Below, in pieces: positions 1-8,785 of a stretch of 32,777 nucleotides of DNA. The notes under the pieces are model-generated. The model saw only the letters and a list, made by a program, of their open reading frames with translations, was not told where the DNA came from and made no database searches. Source of the stretch: Limnohabitans sp. Rim8. Its GTDB lineage: Bacteria > Pseudomonadota > Gammaproteobacteria > Burkholderiales > Burkholderiaceae_C. The position numbers and the translations under genes are program-made. Within the stretch, counting starts at the first letter, position 1. The number at the start of each line of letters is the position of its first letter. The stretch spans positions 1 to 32,777 of the forward strand of contig CAMCNQ010000004.1 of NCBI GenBank assembly GCA_945875955.1, given 5' to 3'.

Positions 1-481
1 ACTGCACACTGCGTGTTCGGCTGGCACTCAGGCCACCAAACAAATAGCCCTGTTGAGTGCGCTCGGCCATCTCACCAATCAGCTCGGTCAGCTCGGGCGT
101 GTTCGGGTCCGCATGCACCAAGGCCGTATCGGCCCAACCCGCAGGCAAGGGCGAGACACCCGAAAACACGCGGTATTGCTCGGGCGTCAGGTCGCACAGC
201 ATGAGCGCCATGGCGGGTTCGTCAAAGTACTCGGCGTTGTTCACGGCCACACCAATGCCCACCGTGCCCGCCCAATCGGGCACATTGGGCAAGGCCTGGC
301 GCAGGTGGTCCAGCAAGGCCTGTGCTTCCGATGCGTAGTGGTCGGTGATGTAGAGCAGCCCCAAGCGAGGCTGGCTGGCGTAGTCGGGCAGGCGCATTTG
401 GGCCTGCAACTGGGCGATCACCAAGCCTGCAGCCATGCGCCACTGGGGATGGGTGGCGTGACCGTAGGGAAAAAGTTTCAT
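1..481 (-). CDS. FIST-domain sensory protein, N-terminal part (cut by window edge)
   Basis: This gene is not in the ORF track because it runs off the left edge. Translating the minus strand from the ATG at 481 gives about 160 residues without a stop, starting MKLFPYGHATHPQWRMAAGL and containing LGLLYITDHYASEAQALLDH and GYLFGGLSASR. This resembles the FIST N-terminal domain, a presumed small-ligand sensor often attached to signalling modules. The ATG overlaps the stop of the upstream phaM-like gene (ATGA), so the two are probably translationally coupled. What follows the N domain (FIST_C or an output domain) lies outside the window. The family assignment is from pattern recognition only; the reading frame itself is well supported by its clean codon use and coupled start. 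Confidence 0.72.
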   Translation of the reverse strand, partial: MKLFPYGHATHPQWRMAAGLVIAQLQAQMRLPDYASQPRLGLLYITDHYASEAQALLDHLRQALPNVPDWAGTVGIGVAVNNAEYFDEPAMALMLCDLTPEQYRVFSGVSPLPAGWADTALVHADPNTPELTELIGEMAERTQQGYLFGGLSASRTRSVQ

Positions 482-1245
482 GGTGTTTTGCGCTTTGAGA
501 CGGCTTTGCGGGGGACGGATTTGGCTGCCGGTTTGGTTTTGGCTGAAGTGGCTTTCTGGGCCATGGCTTTCTTGACCGTGGCCTTTTTGGCGGCCGCTGC
601 CTTTTTGGCTACGGGGGTTTTTCTGCCGGCTGGCGTGCTGGCAGCCTTGGCGGTGACGCCCGCCTTCAGGGCCTCAGCGGCCACGTCTTTGACGGCGGCA
701 GCGGCGATGTTTTGAAACTGCTGGGTCAATGCGCCCCACCACTGCAGTGGGTCCACAGCGGGCTTGGCCGAAGATGCACCAGAAGATGGGGGTTCTGCTT
801 GAACGGATTCTGGGGGTGCGGGTTCCGGCTCTGCTGCGGCCCTAGGCACAAAGGCTTGTGGCGCAGCAGCTTGTGGCTCAGGCGAAGGAGCGGTTGAAGG
901 AGCAGGTGGTGGAGCAGGTGCCTTGACCGTGAAGGCCTTGGCCAAATCGGCCATGTTCACATTCATGCTTTGCAAAGTGGTCAAGGTCATTTTTTGCACC
1001 TCCATGGCCTGGATGGTGGCTTTGAGGGCCGTGGTGTTTTGCTCCAGCCAAAACAACACCGACTTGAGCTCTTGGATGCGCTTGTCGATGTCTTCGATGC
1101 TCAGCGTGGGCGCGACCCAGCTGGCCATGCCGGGCATGCCCGCTGCTGCCGTGGGCTGGGCTTGCGATGCGGTTTTGGACAGGTTTTGCAAAAAATCAAA
1201 GCCCGGCACAAATTGGCCAAAGCCGAAGGCAGAAGGTTCGCTCAT
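478..1245 (-). CDS. phaM: PhaM-like polyhydroxybutyrate granule-associated protein
   Basis: A 255-residue protein. The N-terminus (PSAFGFGQFVPGFDFLQNL) and the following helical segment (IEDIDKRIQELKSVLFWLEQN) match PhaM-type proteins, which activate PHA synthase and tether PHB granules to the nucleoid. The middle is a Pro/Ala-rich linker. The C-terminal 60 or so residues are a histone-H1-like tail of repeated AKKA/KKA units, expected to bind DNA. The ORF track starts nine codons earlier, but the ATG at 1245 has AAGGA six bases upstream, so I prefer it. It overlaps the downstream FIST gene by four bases. The family is confident from the combination of conserved N-terminal helix and lysine/alanine tail; the exact role in this strain is inferred. 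Confidence 0.85.
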   Translation of the reverse strand: MSEPSAFGFGQFVPGFDFLQNLSKTASQAQPTAAAGMPGMASWVAPTLSIEDIDKRIQELKSVLFWLEQNTTALKATIQAMEVQKMTLTTLQSMNVNMADLAKAFTVKAPAPPPAPSTAPSPEPQAAAPQAFVPRAAAEPEPAPPESVQAEPPSSGASSAKPAVDPLQWWGALTQQFQNIAAAAVKDVAAEALKAGVTAKAASTPAGRKTPVAKKAAAAKKATVKKAMAQKATSAKTKPAAKSVPRKAVSKRKTP

Positions 1246-1291
1246 GGCATTTCCTTGGAAAGTGGTGCTCAAAGCTTACCTGAAGCGCCTT

Positions 1292-2386
1292 TCAACCCTC
1301 GACAAACACCCTCGCCTTGCGTGGCGTCAGCACCAAGGTCTCGCCTTCTTTGAAGTCTTGTTGGCGGTATTGCGATGCCGACAACTGCGCTTCGATGACC
1401 GCGTCTTTGCCAAACATGCCAGCCTCCACTGGATCGAGTTCCAAACGGGCCACGGGCCCCACCAAAATGGCGCGGGTCAGTTTGGCCACAATGCCGGTGT
1501 GCGTCGCGCCCGGCGTGTAACGCGTCACGTCCAGATCGTGCGGACGCACATAGGCAAAAGCCTTGGCGTCTTGCACCTGACCGTGCTCTGGGCTGTCCAG
1601 CCGGATGGCATGCTGGTCTACACCGATCAGCATTTCGCCTTCGTGGGCACGGCCGTGAAACAGGTTCACATCGCCCAAAAAGCCATACACAAAGGGGCTG
1701 GCGGGGTGGTCCCAAACGTCTTGGGGTGAGCCGATTTGTTCGATGTTGCCCTTGTTCATCAGCACCACCCGGTCGGCCACTTCCAGCGCTTCTTCTTGGT
1801 CGTGCGTGACGAAAATGCTGGTCACATGCAGCTCGTCGTGCAGGCGGCGCAACCAGCGGCGCAGTTCTTTGCGCACCTTGGCGTCCAGCGCCCCAAAGGG
1901 CTCGTCCAGCAGCAGCACTTTGGGCTCCACAGCCAGCGCGCGGGCCAAGGCGATGCGCTGGCGCTGCCCGCCCGACAGCTGCGAGGGGTAGCGGTCGGCC
2001 AGCCAATCGAGCTGCACCAAGCTCAACAGCTCGTGCACCTTGCGCTTGATTTCGGACTCGCTGGGGCGCTCTTTGCGGGGTTTGACGCGCAGGCCAAAGG
2101 CCACGTTTTCAAACACCGTCATGTGGCGAAACAGCGCATAGTGCTGGAACACAAAACCCACTTGGCGCTCGCGCACATGCACATGCGTGGTGTCTGCACC
2201 GCTGAAGGCGATGGTGCCGCTGTCGGCCGTCTCCAGGCCGGCAATGATGCGCAGCAGCGTGGTCTTGCCGCAGCCTGAGGGGCCCAGCAGCGCGACCAGT
2301 TCACCCGACTCGATGTCAAGGCTGACCTTGTCCAGCGCGGTGAAGTCGCCGAACTGTTTTTGGACGTTGCGGATTTCGATGCTCAT
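1292..2386 (-). CDS. cysA: Sulfate/thiosulfate ABC transporter ATP-binding protein
   Basis: A 364-residue ABC ATPase that powers sulfate/thiosulfate import. Walker A is GPSGCGKT (residues 35-42), the signature LSGGQ is at 137-141, Walker B VLLLDEP at 157-163 and the switch histidine is in THDQ (about 195). The C-terminal 120 or so residues form the TOBE-type regulatory domain ([14 protein letters not shown]), as in CysA. The start codon overlaps the cysW stop (ATGA), so translation is coupled. It is the last gene of the sbp-cysT-cysW-cysA operon, which fixes its substrate class. Length and motifs are normal for the family. Confidence 0.96.
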   Translation of the reverse strand: MSIEIRNVQKQFGDFTALDKVSLDIESGELVALLGPSGCGKTTLLRIIAGLETADSGTIAFSGADTTHVHVRERQVGFVFQHYALFRHMTVFENVAFGLRVKPRKERPSESEIKRKVHELLSLVQLDWLADRYPSQLSGGQRQRIALARALAVEPKVLLLDEPFGALDAKVRKELRRWLRRLHDELHVTSIFVTHDQEEALEVADRVVLMNKGNIEQIGSPQDVWDHPASPFVYGFLGDVNLFHGRAHEGEMLIGVDQHAIRLDSPEHGQVQDAKAFAYVRPHDLDVTRYTPGATHTGIVAKLTRAILVGPVARLELDPVEAGMFGKDAVIEAQLSASQYRQQDFKEGETLVLTPRKARVFVEG

Positions 2387-3282
2387 GGTGTCTCTTGCGG
2401 GTGAGGTCGCTCAGGTGGTGTGTTGGCCGATGCTTTCATGTCTTGTTCGTGGCGCCATTCAATGACCGACTTGATGGCCAAGGTGACCAGCGCCAGCAAG
2501 GCCAAGAGCGAGGCCACGGCAAACGCCGCGACCGACTGGTATTCGTTGTAAAGGATCTCGACATGCAGCGGCATGGTGTTGGTCTGGCCCCGGATGTGGC
2601 CGGACACCACCGACACCGCACCAAACTCGCCCATGGCCCGCGCATTGCACAAGATGACGCCATAGAGCAAGCCCCACTTGATGTTGGGCAGCGTGACGCG
2701 CCAAAAAGTTTGCCAGCCGGTGGCGCCCAGCACGATGGCGGCTTGCTCTTCGTCGCTGCCTTGCGCTTGCATGAGGGGAATCAGCTCTCGCGCGATGAAT
2801 GGAAAGGTCACAAACACCGTGGCCAGCACGATGCCCGGCACAGCGAAGATGATTTGGATGTCGTTCGCTTGCAGCCAAGGGCCAAACCAACCCTGGGCAC
2901 CAAACATCAGCACATAAACCAGGCCCGCCACCACGGGAGAGACCGAAAACGGCAAGTCCACCAAGGTGGTCAGCACCGATTTGCCTTTGAACTCGTATTT
3001 GGCAATGGCCCATGCCGCCGACACACCGAAGACCAGGTTCAAAGGCACGGCAATGGCGGCGGTGATCAGCGTCAGGCGAATCGCCGACCAGGCATCGGGC
3101 TCCTCGAGGGCTTCAAGGTAAGCATCCAGGCCTTTGCGCAAGGCCTCGGTGAACACCGCGGCCAAGGGCAAGACCAAAAACAAAAACATGAAGGTCAAAG
3201 CCAGTCCGATCAGGCCAAAGCGGATCCAGCGCGCCTCGGTGGTGCCCGCCTGGACTTTTTTGGAAGACATGGCGGCGCTCAT
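2383..3282 (-). CDS. cysW: Sulfate ABC transporter permease CysW
   Basis: A 299-residue inner-membrane permease with about six hydrophobic segments, beginning with one at residues 24-48 ([20 protein letters not shown]). The ABC-contacting loop is seen around [20 protein letters not shown], the EAA-like motif of binding-protein-dependent permeases. It pairs with CysT to form the sulfate channel. Both ends overlap their neighbours by four bases (ATGA), so cysT, cysW and cysA are one tightly coupled unit. An upstream in-frame ATG (MSAAM) offers an alternative start a few codons in; I keep the first because it gives the coupled overlap. Confidence 0.95.
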   Translation of the reverse strand: MSAAMSSKKVQAGTTEARWIRFGLIGLALTFMFLFLVLPLAAVFTEALRKGLDAYLEALEEPDAWSAIRLTLITAAIAVPLNLVFGVSAAWAIAKYEFKGKSVLTTLVDLPFSVSPVVAGLVYVLMFGAQGWFGPWLQANDIQIIFAVPGIVLATVFVTFPFIARELIPLMQAQGSDEEQAAIVLGATGWQTFWRVTLPNIKWGLLYGVILCNARAMGEFGAVSVVSGHIRGQTNTMPLHVEILYNEYQSVAAFAVASLLALLALVTLAIKSVIEWRHEQDMKASANTPPERPHPQETP

Positions 3283-4142
3283 GACGAGGCTCCTGAACGG
3301 CGGCGTTGCCAGGTTTGCAAGGCGTTGATGACCAACAACAACACAAAAGAAACCACCAGCATCACCAAGGCCACGGCGGTGGCCCCGGCATAGTCGTATT
3401 GCTCAAGTTTGCCAATGATGATGAGGGGCGTGATCTCCGACACCATGGGCATGTTGCCGGCGATGAAAATGACCGATCCGTATTCGCCTATGGCCCGGGC
3501 AAAGGCCATGGCAAAGCCGGTCAAGAGGGCCGGCGCAATGGATGGAAAAATCACCCTGCAAAACGTCTGCCAACGGGTGGCGCCCAAACACGTGGCGGCT
3601 TCTTCCAGTTCTTTTTCGGCGTCTTCCAGCACCGGTTGCACCGTGCGCACCACAAAGGGCAGACCAATGAAGATCAACGCAATCACCACACCATTGCGGT
3701 TAAAAGCCAACTCAATGCCCAGGGGCTCCAGGTATTGACCCACCCAGCCATTGCCCGCCAACAGCGCGGTGAGTGAAATGCCCGCCACCGCCGTGGGCAA
3801 GGCAAACGGCAAATCGACCAAGGCATCGACGATTTTTTTGCCAAAAAAGTCATAGCGCACCAACACCCACGCGACCAACAGCCCAAAAACCACATTCACC
3901 AGAGCGGCGATCAGGGATGCGCCAAAGGTCAGACGGTAAGACGCCATGACCCGTGGTCCCGTGACGGCTGCGACAAACTGGTCCCAGGTCAAGGTGAAGG
4001 TCTTGAAAACCAAGGCCGACAGGGGAATCAGCACGATGAGACTCAAGTAAAAAATGGTGAAGCCCAGGGTCAAATTGAACCCGGGCAACACTTTGGCTGG
4101 TGCCCGCCGTTTGGCGGGCGCCGCAATGGGCATGGCGGTCAT
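3279..4142 (-). CDS. cysT: Sulfate ABC transporter permease CysT (CysU)
   Basis: A 287-residue permease with about six membrane spans; the first is [20 protein letters not shown]. The cytoplasmic EAA-type loop is [19 protein letters not shown], and [17 protein letters not shown] is typical of CysT. It forms the membrane channel together with CysW. The stop overlaps the cysW start. The upstream receptor gene ends nine bases before this start, with no terminator seen between, so the four genes look co-transcribed. The first ATG (MTAM) has no strong Shine-Dalgarno; the second ATG three codons later is an alternative. Confidence 0.95.
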   Translation of the reverse strand: MTAMPIAAPAKRRAPAKVLPGFNLTLGFTIFYLSLIVLIPLSALVFKTFTLTWDQFVAAVTGPRVMASYRLTFGASLIAALVNVVFGLLVAWVLVRYDFFGKKIVDALVDLPFALPTAVAGISLTALLAGNGWVGQYLEPLGIELAFNRNGVVIALIFIGLPFVVRTVQPVLEDAEKELEEAATCLGATRWQTFCRVIFPSIAPALLTGFAMAFARAIGEYGSVIFIAGNMPMVSEITPLIIIGKLEQYDYAGATAVALVMLVVSFVLLLVINALQTWQRRRSGASS

Positions 4143-4151
4143 GGGGGAAAC

Positions 4152-5144
4152 TTATTTGACGGTGTAAATCTTGTCGAACAGACCGCCGTCATTGAAATGC
4201 ACTTTTTGGGCATCGGCGAAAGAACCAAACACCTCGTTCACGGTGAACAGTTGCAAGGGCTTGAAGGTCTTGCTGTGTTTCTTGAGCACCGTTTGCGAAC
4301 GGGGGCGCAGCGCATGCTTGGCCGCGATTTCTTGGGCTTCTTCGGAATAGAGGTAGTCCAAGTAAGCCTTGGCCAACTCGCCTGTGCCTTTTTTAGCCAC
4401 GGTGCGCTCGACCACCGCCACCGGGTTTTCGGCCACGATGCTGATGGACGGGTGCACGGCATCGACCTTGCCCGCACCAAACTCGTTGTCCACCGACACC
4501 ACTTCGGACTCAAACGTCACCAGCACATCGCCGATGTTGCGTTGCAAGAAGATGGTGGTCGCATCGCGCCCGCCCTTGGCCAACACCGGCACGTTTTTGT
4601 AGAGCTTGCTGACAAACTCGGCGGCATCGGCGTCCGAGCCGCCCTTCTTCTTCACATAACCCCAAGCGGCCAAATAGGCCATGCGGCCATTGCCACCGGT
4701 TTTGGGGTTGACCACGATCACCTTGATGCCGGGCTTGATCAAATCATCCCAGTCCTTGATGCCTTTGGGGTTGCCATTGCGCGTGAGGAACAGCATGGTC
4801 GAGGTGGTGGGCGAGGCACTGTGTGGAAAGCGCTTGTTCCAGTCTTTGGCCACCACGCCGGTGCTGGCCAAAAAGTCCACGTCGGTGGTGGTGTTCATGG
4901 TCACCACATCGGCGTCCAAACCGTCGTTCACAGCCCGCGCCTGCGCGCTGGAGCCGCCGTGGGCTTGGTCGATCTTGACGTCCTTGCCCGTGGTTTTTTT
5001 GTAGTGCGCCACAAAAGCGGCGTTGTAGTCTTTGTAAAACTCGCGGGCCACGTCATAGGACGCGTTGAGCAAGGTTTGGGCGCTGGCCGACAGGCCCGAC
5101 AGGGCCAAAACCGTCGCCAAAGTGATGCGGGAGAGTTGTTTCAT
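4152..5144 (-). CDS. sbp: Periplasmic sulfate-binding protein of the cys operon
   Basis: A 330-residue secreted solute receptor. The signal peptide is MKQLSRITLATVLALSGLSA with probable cleavage after SASA. The mature part carries family motifs: LLNASYDVAREFYKDYN near the N-terminus, QAHGGSSAQARAV in the sulfate pocket, NPKTGGNGRMAYLAAWG mid-protein, and YLDYLYSEEAQEIAAKHALRPR near the C-terminus. It delivers sulfate (possibly thiosulfate) to CysTWA encoded directly downstream. It is a diverged paralogue of the second receptor at 25297-26307. The symbol could equally be cysP; sequence alone does not separate sulfate from thiosulfate preference. Confidence 0.93.
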   Translation of the reverse strand: MKQLSRITLATVLALSGLSASAQTLLNASYDVAREFYKDYNAAFVAHYKKTTGKDVKIDQAHGGSSAQARAVNDGLDADVVTMNTTTDVDFLASTGVVAKDWNKRFPHSASPTTSTMLFLTRNGNPKGIKDWDDLIKPGIKVIVVNPKTGGNGRMAYLAAWGYVKKKGGSDADAAEFVSKLYKNVPVLAKGGRDATTIFLQRNIGDVLVTFESEVVSVDNEFGAGKVDAVHPSISIVAENPVAVVERTVAKKGTGELAKAYLDYLYSEEAQEIAAKHALRPRSQTVLKKHSKTFKPLQLFTVNEVFGSFADAQKVHFNDGGLFDKIYTVK

Positions 5145-5205
5145 GCGGTGTTCAATCGGTTGGGTATTCAGTCAAGAGCGCGATTGTGGAACCCTGCCCT
5201 TTATT

Positions 5206-5233
5206 CTCAAACGAATCATTTGTAGTTTGCTTA
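5206..5233 (-). promoter_or_regulatory. Candidate CysB-type site upstream of sbp (first copy)
   Basis: On the minus strand this reads TAAG, 15 bp, then TCGTTTGAG, in an AT-rich stretch about 62 bp before the sbp start codon. The same pair (TAAG, 14 bp, TCGTTTGAG) lies upstream of the second sulfate-binding gene at 26373-26399. Sulfate uptake genes in proteobacteria are usually activated by CysB-family LysR regulators, so a shared CysB-like site is a reasonable guess. The shared 9-mer is observed; the regulator is inferred. Confidence 0.4.
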
Positions 5234-5238
5234 TATGG

Positions 5239-5250
5239 ATATCGCGATAT
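5239..5250. repeat. Perfect 12-bp palindrome ATATCGCGATAT
   Basis: A perfect 12-bp palindrome in the intergenic region between sbp and the small acidic gene, just upstream of the candidate CysB-type element. It could be part of an operator for the sulfate operon. No second copy was noticed. Confidence 0.35.
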
Positions 5251-5280
5251 AGGCGCTCTTTTCCGTCATGGACGGCCATG

Positions 5281-5315
5281 AAAAAAGCCACTGGGTGCAC
5301 AGCACACAATGGCTT
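5281..5315 (-). terminator. Rho-independent terminator of the small acidic gene
   Basis: On the minus strand two 14-base arms (AAGCCATTGTGTGC and GCACCCAGTGGCTT) pair at 13 of 14 positions, counting one G-T pair, around a 3-base loop. They are followed directly by six T. It lies 55 bp downstream of the stop of the gene at 5370-5657 and should separate it from the sulfate operon. Confidence 0.85.
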
Positions 5316-5369
5316 GATCTGATACAAGCAGCCGATCAGCCGTTGCACCGGCCATCGGCCCAAGGCCCA

Positions 5370-5657
5370 TCACTGAGCGTCAGTTTCGGCGCTCGCGTCG
5401 TCAAACCCTTCGTCTTCTTCGTCGATCGCCGCCATTTCAGCGTACTGGGTGCCCAGCAATTGGTTGCGGTAAGCCAAATAACCACGGCGGTGGGTTTCGT
5501 ACAGATTGCCCGCGTCGTAGGCTTCGGCGGCCAAACCGTGCTGCTTGGCGGCTTCCTGAAAGTGCTGCGCTGCCAAAGCGTGGCACTGCGCAATGCTGAC
5601 AAAATCATCGTCCAACAGATCGTCGAGTTCGGTTTCGTTTTGAATGTCGTTCGTCAT
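5370..5657 (-). CDS. Small acidic hypothetical protein
   Basis: A 95-residue protein that I do not recognise. It is rich in Asp/Glu at both ends (ELDDLLDDDFVS, AIDEEDEGFDD) with an Ala/Tyr-rich helical middle (AAQHFQEAAKQHGLAAEAYD). There is no signal peptide or membrane segment. The ATG at 5657 has AAGGGG about six bases upstream, and a strong terminator follows the stop, so it is a genuine single-gene transcription unit. The middle is compatible with a short four-helix or TPR-like fold, but this is only an impression. It is the last intact gene before the island boundary. Confidence 0.75.
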   Translation of the reverse strand: MTNDIQNETELDDLLDDDFVSIAQCHALAAQHFQEAAKQHGLAAEAYDAGNLYETHRRGYLAYRNQLLGTQYAEMAAIDEEDEGFDDASAETDAQ

Positions 5658-5784
5658 GCGTTACCCCTTGAAAGCGTTGATTGGCAAATGCCGAAATCAA
5701 GCTTTAAACATGGACAAGTCATGACCATGACAAGCATGTGGCGATATGGCGGCAACGGCCAGCTTTCCTCCATGAACGCGCACG

Positions 5785-5940
5785 CCCATCACTTCTGGAT
5801 GTAAATCTGGTCAAAGCTGCCGCCATCGGCAAAGTGGGCTTTGTCGGCTTTTTCCCAGCCGCCAAATGCCTGCTCAGGCCTGCGCCACAGCGCGGGTGCC
5901 TTTCTTGTCCACGTTCTTGTCCACCACGGTCACGGCAGGC
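5785..5940 (-). pseudogene. Decayed 3' fragment of a sulfate-binding protein gene
   Basis: This stretch aligns in the same orientation with the 3' end of the intact gene at 25297-26307. Bases 5785-5875 match 25293-25383 with two differences in 91. Then 125 bp (25384-25508) are missing. Bases 5876-5940 match 25509-25573 with about seven differences in 65. Translated, it gives [20 protein letters not shown] followed at once by a stop caused by the deletion, and in another frame [19 protein letters not shown] to the normal end IYIQK. Nothing upstream of the conserved part survives; the sequence switches to the thioesterase gene right after 5940. It marks the left edge of the island. Confidence 0.88.
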
Positions 5941-5944
5941 TTGG

Positions 5945-6394
5945 CTAAGCCAGCACGGCCATGGCGGCGGTCGCACGTGCCAGCACGCCACCACCCTGCG
6001 CGCGCCGGAGCTCTGCGGTGGCAAAAGCCAGGCGGCCTCCCAACTGGTCGATGCGTGCCACGGCGATAAGTTGGCCCGGCAGTACAGGCTTCTCGAAGTG
6101 GATGTTGAGCGAGACCGTCACCGCCACCTTGGGCAGCTCCAGCGCGCCGAGGACAGGGAACACCAGCGCGAGATCCAGCATCGTGCTCACCACGCCACCA
6201 TGGACGGCGCCGTTGCCCTGCATGTGGCGGTGTGTCGCCGTGAACCCCACCGTGAGGCTGCGCGCGACCGGGTCCCAGGTTTGCAGCACCATCGCCAGAT
6301 CGGCGGCCACAGGATTTGTGTCTATGGGCAGCGGCGCATCTGGCGCCTGCATGAACCGGCGCACCAGCAGCTGGTCGGGATTCTCGCCAGCCAT
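5945..6394 (-). CDS. PaaI-like hotdog-fold acyl-CoA thioesterase
   Basis: A 149-residue hotdog protein. The family signature GNGAVHGGVVSTMLDLALVF (residues about 55-74) contains the HGG...D motif typical of PaaI/YbgC-like thioesterases. Then VAVTVSLNIHFEKPVLPGQL and a terminal ATAAMAVLA strand follow. It probably hydrolyses an acyl- or aryl-CoA to recycle CoA when the pathway stalls. The ORF track begins 73 codons earlier inside the ligase gene; the ATG at 6394 starts two bases after the ligase stop and gives the normal family length. It is the last gene of the six-gene thiolase operon and its stop abuts the sbp remnant. Confidence 0.85.
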   Translation of the reverse strand: MAGENPDQLLVRRFMQAPDAPLPIDTNPVAADLAMVLQTWDPVARSLTVGFTATHRHMQGNGAVHGGVVSTMLDLALVFPVLGALELPKVAVTVSLNIHFEKPVLPGQLIAVARIDQLGGRLAFATAELRRAQGGGVLARATAAMAVLA

Positions 6395-6396
6395 GG

Positions 6397-7959
6397 TCAG
6401 ATCTTGCGGTTGCGGCCTTCCCAGTAGGGTGCCCGCAGTTCGTTCTTGAGCACCTTGCCGGCGCCGGACAGCGGCAGCCGCTCGGGCCGCACGAGCACGC
6501 TGCGCGGCACCTTGTAGCCAGCGATCTTCTCGCGTGCCCAGGCCATCACCGCGTCCGGGGTGAGCGCCGCGCCATCGCGAGGCACCACGATGGCGTGCAC
6601 GCGCTCGCCCCACTTGTCGTCGGGAATGCCGATGACCGCCACCTCGGCCACCCCGGGCATCAGGGAGATCGCATTCTCCACCTCGGTGGAATAGATGTTC
6701 TCGCCGCCACTGATGATCATGTCCTTGAGCCGGTCGACGATGTAGACGTAGCCGTCCTCGTCCATCACGGCGGCGTCGCCGGTGTGGAACCAGCCGTTGC
6801 GCATCACTGCGGCGGTTTCGGCCGGCTTCTTCCAGTAGCCCTGCATCACCGTTGGGCCGCGCACCACGATCTCACCCGTGGTGCCGCGCGGCACCTCCTT
6901 GTCTTCGCTGTCCACCACCAGCACTTCCAGGTTGGGCATGGCCTGGCCGCAGGAGCGAAGGCGGTCACCGGCGATCGCGGGCTTGCGCATCGACATCGGA
7001 AGCATGGTGCCGATGGGCGACAGCTCGGTCATGCCCCAGCCGTGCAGGAACAGCATCTCGGGCCAGATCTCCACCGCGCGTTTCAGCGTGGCGTGCGGCA
7101 TCGGCGCGGAACCGAACATGAACTGGCGCAGGCTCGCGAGCGGCATGCTCTCGATGCCCGGCACCTCCAGCATCATCGCGATCATGGTGGGCACCAGGGT
7201 CACATTGGTCACCTTGTGTTCGGCGATCTGCTCCAGCACCTGCTGGGCATCGAACTTCGGGATGAAGGTGTGGGTGCCGGCCGCCATGGTGATGGCGAGC
7301 GTCGACATGCCATCGGTCAGGTGGCACATGGGCGCAGCGTGCAAAAAGATGCTGCTGGCGTCGTAGCCGATCATGTAGATGGCGTTGACGGCGTTCGACA
7401 CCAGGTTGCAGTGGGACAGCATCACGCCCTTGGGTCGGCCGGTGCTGCCGCCGGTGTAGAAGATGCCGGCGATGTCGTCGCCGCTGCGACCAGCGTCGGC
7501 CATCGGCTCGCTGCGCGCCACCAGATTGTCCCAGCCCACCATGCCGTCGAAAGGCACAGTGCCGTCGCCCAGGTACACCACGTGCTTCAGCGTGGGGCAG
7601 TGTTCGCGCAGGCCGGGCAGCAGCTCGATGAAGGCCTCGTCCAGGCACAGCACCAGCGCCTCGGAGTCGTTCAGCATGTACGCCAGGTCGGCGGCCGTCA
7701 AGCGCGTGTTCAGCGGCAGCATGATCGCGCCGGCCCAGGGCACCGCGTAGTAAGACTCGAAGTAACGGTCACTGTTCAATGCCAGGATGCCGATGCGGTC
7801 GCCTTCATTCACGCCCAGCTGACGCAGGCCTGCCGCCGCGCGGGCGACGCGTTCCACACTCTCGGCCCAGGTGCGGCGGCGTGTGCCGCAGAGCGTGGCT
7901 GCGCCGTTCGCGCACACCTGCGCCGCGCGCTTGAGGCTCTGGGTCAGGCTTTCTTTCAT
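6397..7959 (-). CDS. Acyl-CoA synthetase (AMP-forming, class I adenylate-forming enzyme)
   Basis: A 520-residue ligase that activates a carboxylic acid with ATP and CoA. The P-loop-like motif is YTGGSTGRPKGVMLSH, followed by GWGMTELSP (adenine pocket), then GWFHTGDAAVMDEDGYVYIV and DRLKDMIISGGENIYSTEVE (hinge and A8 motif), and a C-terminal LSGAGKVLKNELR that carries the catalytic lysine. The best family match is medium/long-chain or cyclic acyl-CoA ligases; the substrate cannot be read from sequence. The track starts 45 codons earlier, inside the neighbouring gene. GGAG lies five bases before the ATG at 7959, so I choose that; the adjacent ATG at 7962 is the alternative. It is the fifth gene of the operon. 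Confidence 0.92.
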   Translation of the reverse strand: MKESLTQSLKRAAQVCANGAATLCGTRRRTWAESVERVARAAAGLRQLGVNEGDRIGILALNSDRYFESYYAVPWAGAIMLPLNTRLTAADLAYMLNDSEALVLCLDEAFIELLPGLREHCPTLKHVVYLGDGTVPFDGMVGWDNLVARSEPMADAGRSGDDIAGIFYTGGSTGRPKGVMLSHCNLVSNAVNAIYMIGYDASSIFLHAAPMCHLTDGMSTLAITMAAGTHTFIPKFDAQQVLEQIAEHKVTNVTLVPTMIAMMLEVPGIESMPLASLRQFMFGSAPMPHATLKRAVEIWPEMLFLHGWGMTELSPIGTMLPMSMRKPAIAGDRLRSCGQAMPNLEVLVVDSEDKEVPRGTTGEIVVRGPTVMQGYWKKPAETAAVMRNGWFHTGDAAVMDEDGYVYIVDRLKDMIISGGENIYSTEVENAISLMPGVAEVAVIGIPDDKWGERVHAIVVPRDGAALTPDAVMAWAREKIAGYKVPRSVLVRPERLPLSGAGKVLKNELRAPYWEGRNRKI

Positions 7960-7978
7960 CATGTCTCCAGTTCTAAGC

Positions 7979-8776
7979 TCAGCGGCCGTTGAATTGCGGT
8001 TTTCGCTTGGTGCGGAAGGCATCCACAGCCTCCATGAAGTCGTCGGTCTGCACCAGCGCAGCTTGGGCATCACGCTCGCGGTCGAGCTGGGCATCCAGCC
8101 CGTTCTCCAGCGCCGACCACATCACGCCAGGCAGCATGGCCAGCGCACGTGGCGCGCCTTGCGCGAGGCGCAGCGCGATGGCCTGTGACGTGGCGACGAG
8201 CGCGTCGTCGTCCACACATTGCCAGATCATGCCCCACTCGGCGGCCTGTTCCGCGGGGATGCGCTCGCCCAGCATGGCTAAGGCGATGGCGCGCGCTGGG
8301 CCGATGCGTCGCATCAGCTGCCAGCTGCCGCCCATGTCGGGCACCAGCCCCAGCTGCGCAGTGAAAGGCTGCTGGAAATAGGCACTGCGCCCGGCCACCA
8401 CAATGTCGGCCAGCAGCGCAAGCGAGGCGCCTCCGCCAACGGCAGCGCCGTTCACCGCACACACCTTGGGCTTGCCCAGCGCGGCAAGCGCGCGCGACAG
8501 GGCATGCACGCCCGTGTCGGTCGATGCCAAGAAGCGTTGCCCACGTTCAGCGGCGGGCAAGCCGACCCCCATCATCGGATCTCGCAGATCGGCACCGGCA
8601 CAAAAGCCACGGCCGCGGCCGGTGAGCAGCAACACGCGCGCCTCGGGCGCATGCTTTAAGCGTTCCAGCGTGGCCAGCAGTTGCTGGATCAAAGGCCCGT
8701 TCAAGGCATTCATCAATTCCGGCCGGTTAAGGGCCAAGGTGGCGACGCCGTTCGCGTCAATGTCGAGTTCGAGCAT
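7979..8776 (-). CDS. PaaG-like enoyl-CoA hydratase/isomerase family protein
   Basis: A 265-residue crotonase-fold protein. The oxyanion-hole segments FCAGADLRD and VGGGASLALLADIV are present. The two glutamates that act in classical hydratases are both replaced (GGGAS instead of GGGxE; FTAQLGLVPD instead of PE...G), whereas the aspartate in LVPDMGGSW is kept. This is the PaaG arrangement (1,2-epoxyphenylacetyl-CoA isomerase and related delta3-delta2 enoyl-CoA isomerases). It may therefore move a double bond rather than add water. It lies between the MDR reductase and the ligase with short gaps, as part of the operon. Confidence 0.88.
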   Translation of the reverse strand: MLELDIDANGVATLALNRPELMNALNGPLIQQLLATLERLKHAPEARVLLLTGRGRGFCAGADLRDPMMGVGLPAAERGQRFLASTDTGVHALSRALAALGKPKVCAVNGAAVGGGASLALLADIVVAGRSAYFQQPFTAQLGLVPDMGGSWQLMRRIGPARAIALAMLGERIPAEQAAEWGMIWQCVDDDALVATSQAIALRLAQGAPRALAMLPGVMWSALENGLDAQLDRERDAQAALVQTDDFMEAVDAFRTKRKPQFNGR

Positions 8777-8785
8777 GGCCGCCGC

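Noticed and set aside
2395-3393. A 332-residue plus-strand open frame opposite cysW
   Set aside because: Antisense shadow with highly biased composition; cysW on the other strand is clear-cut.
5239-5250. 12-bp palindrome as an insertion or attachment site
   Set aside because: It lies well outside the sbp repeat edges, so it is more likely regulatory.
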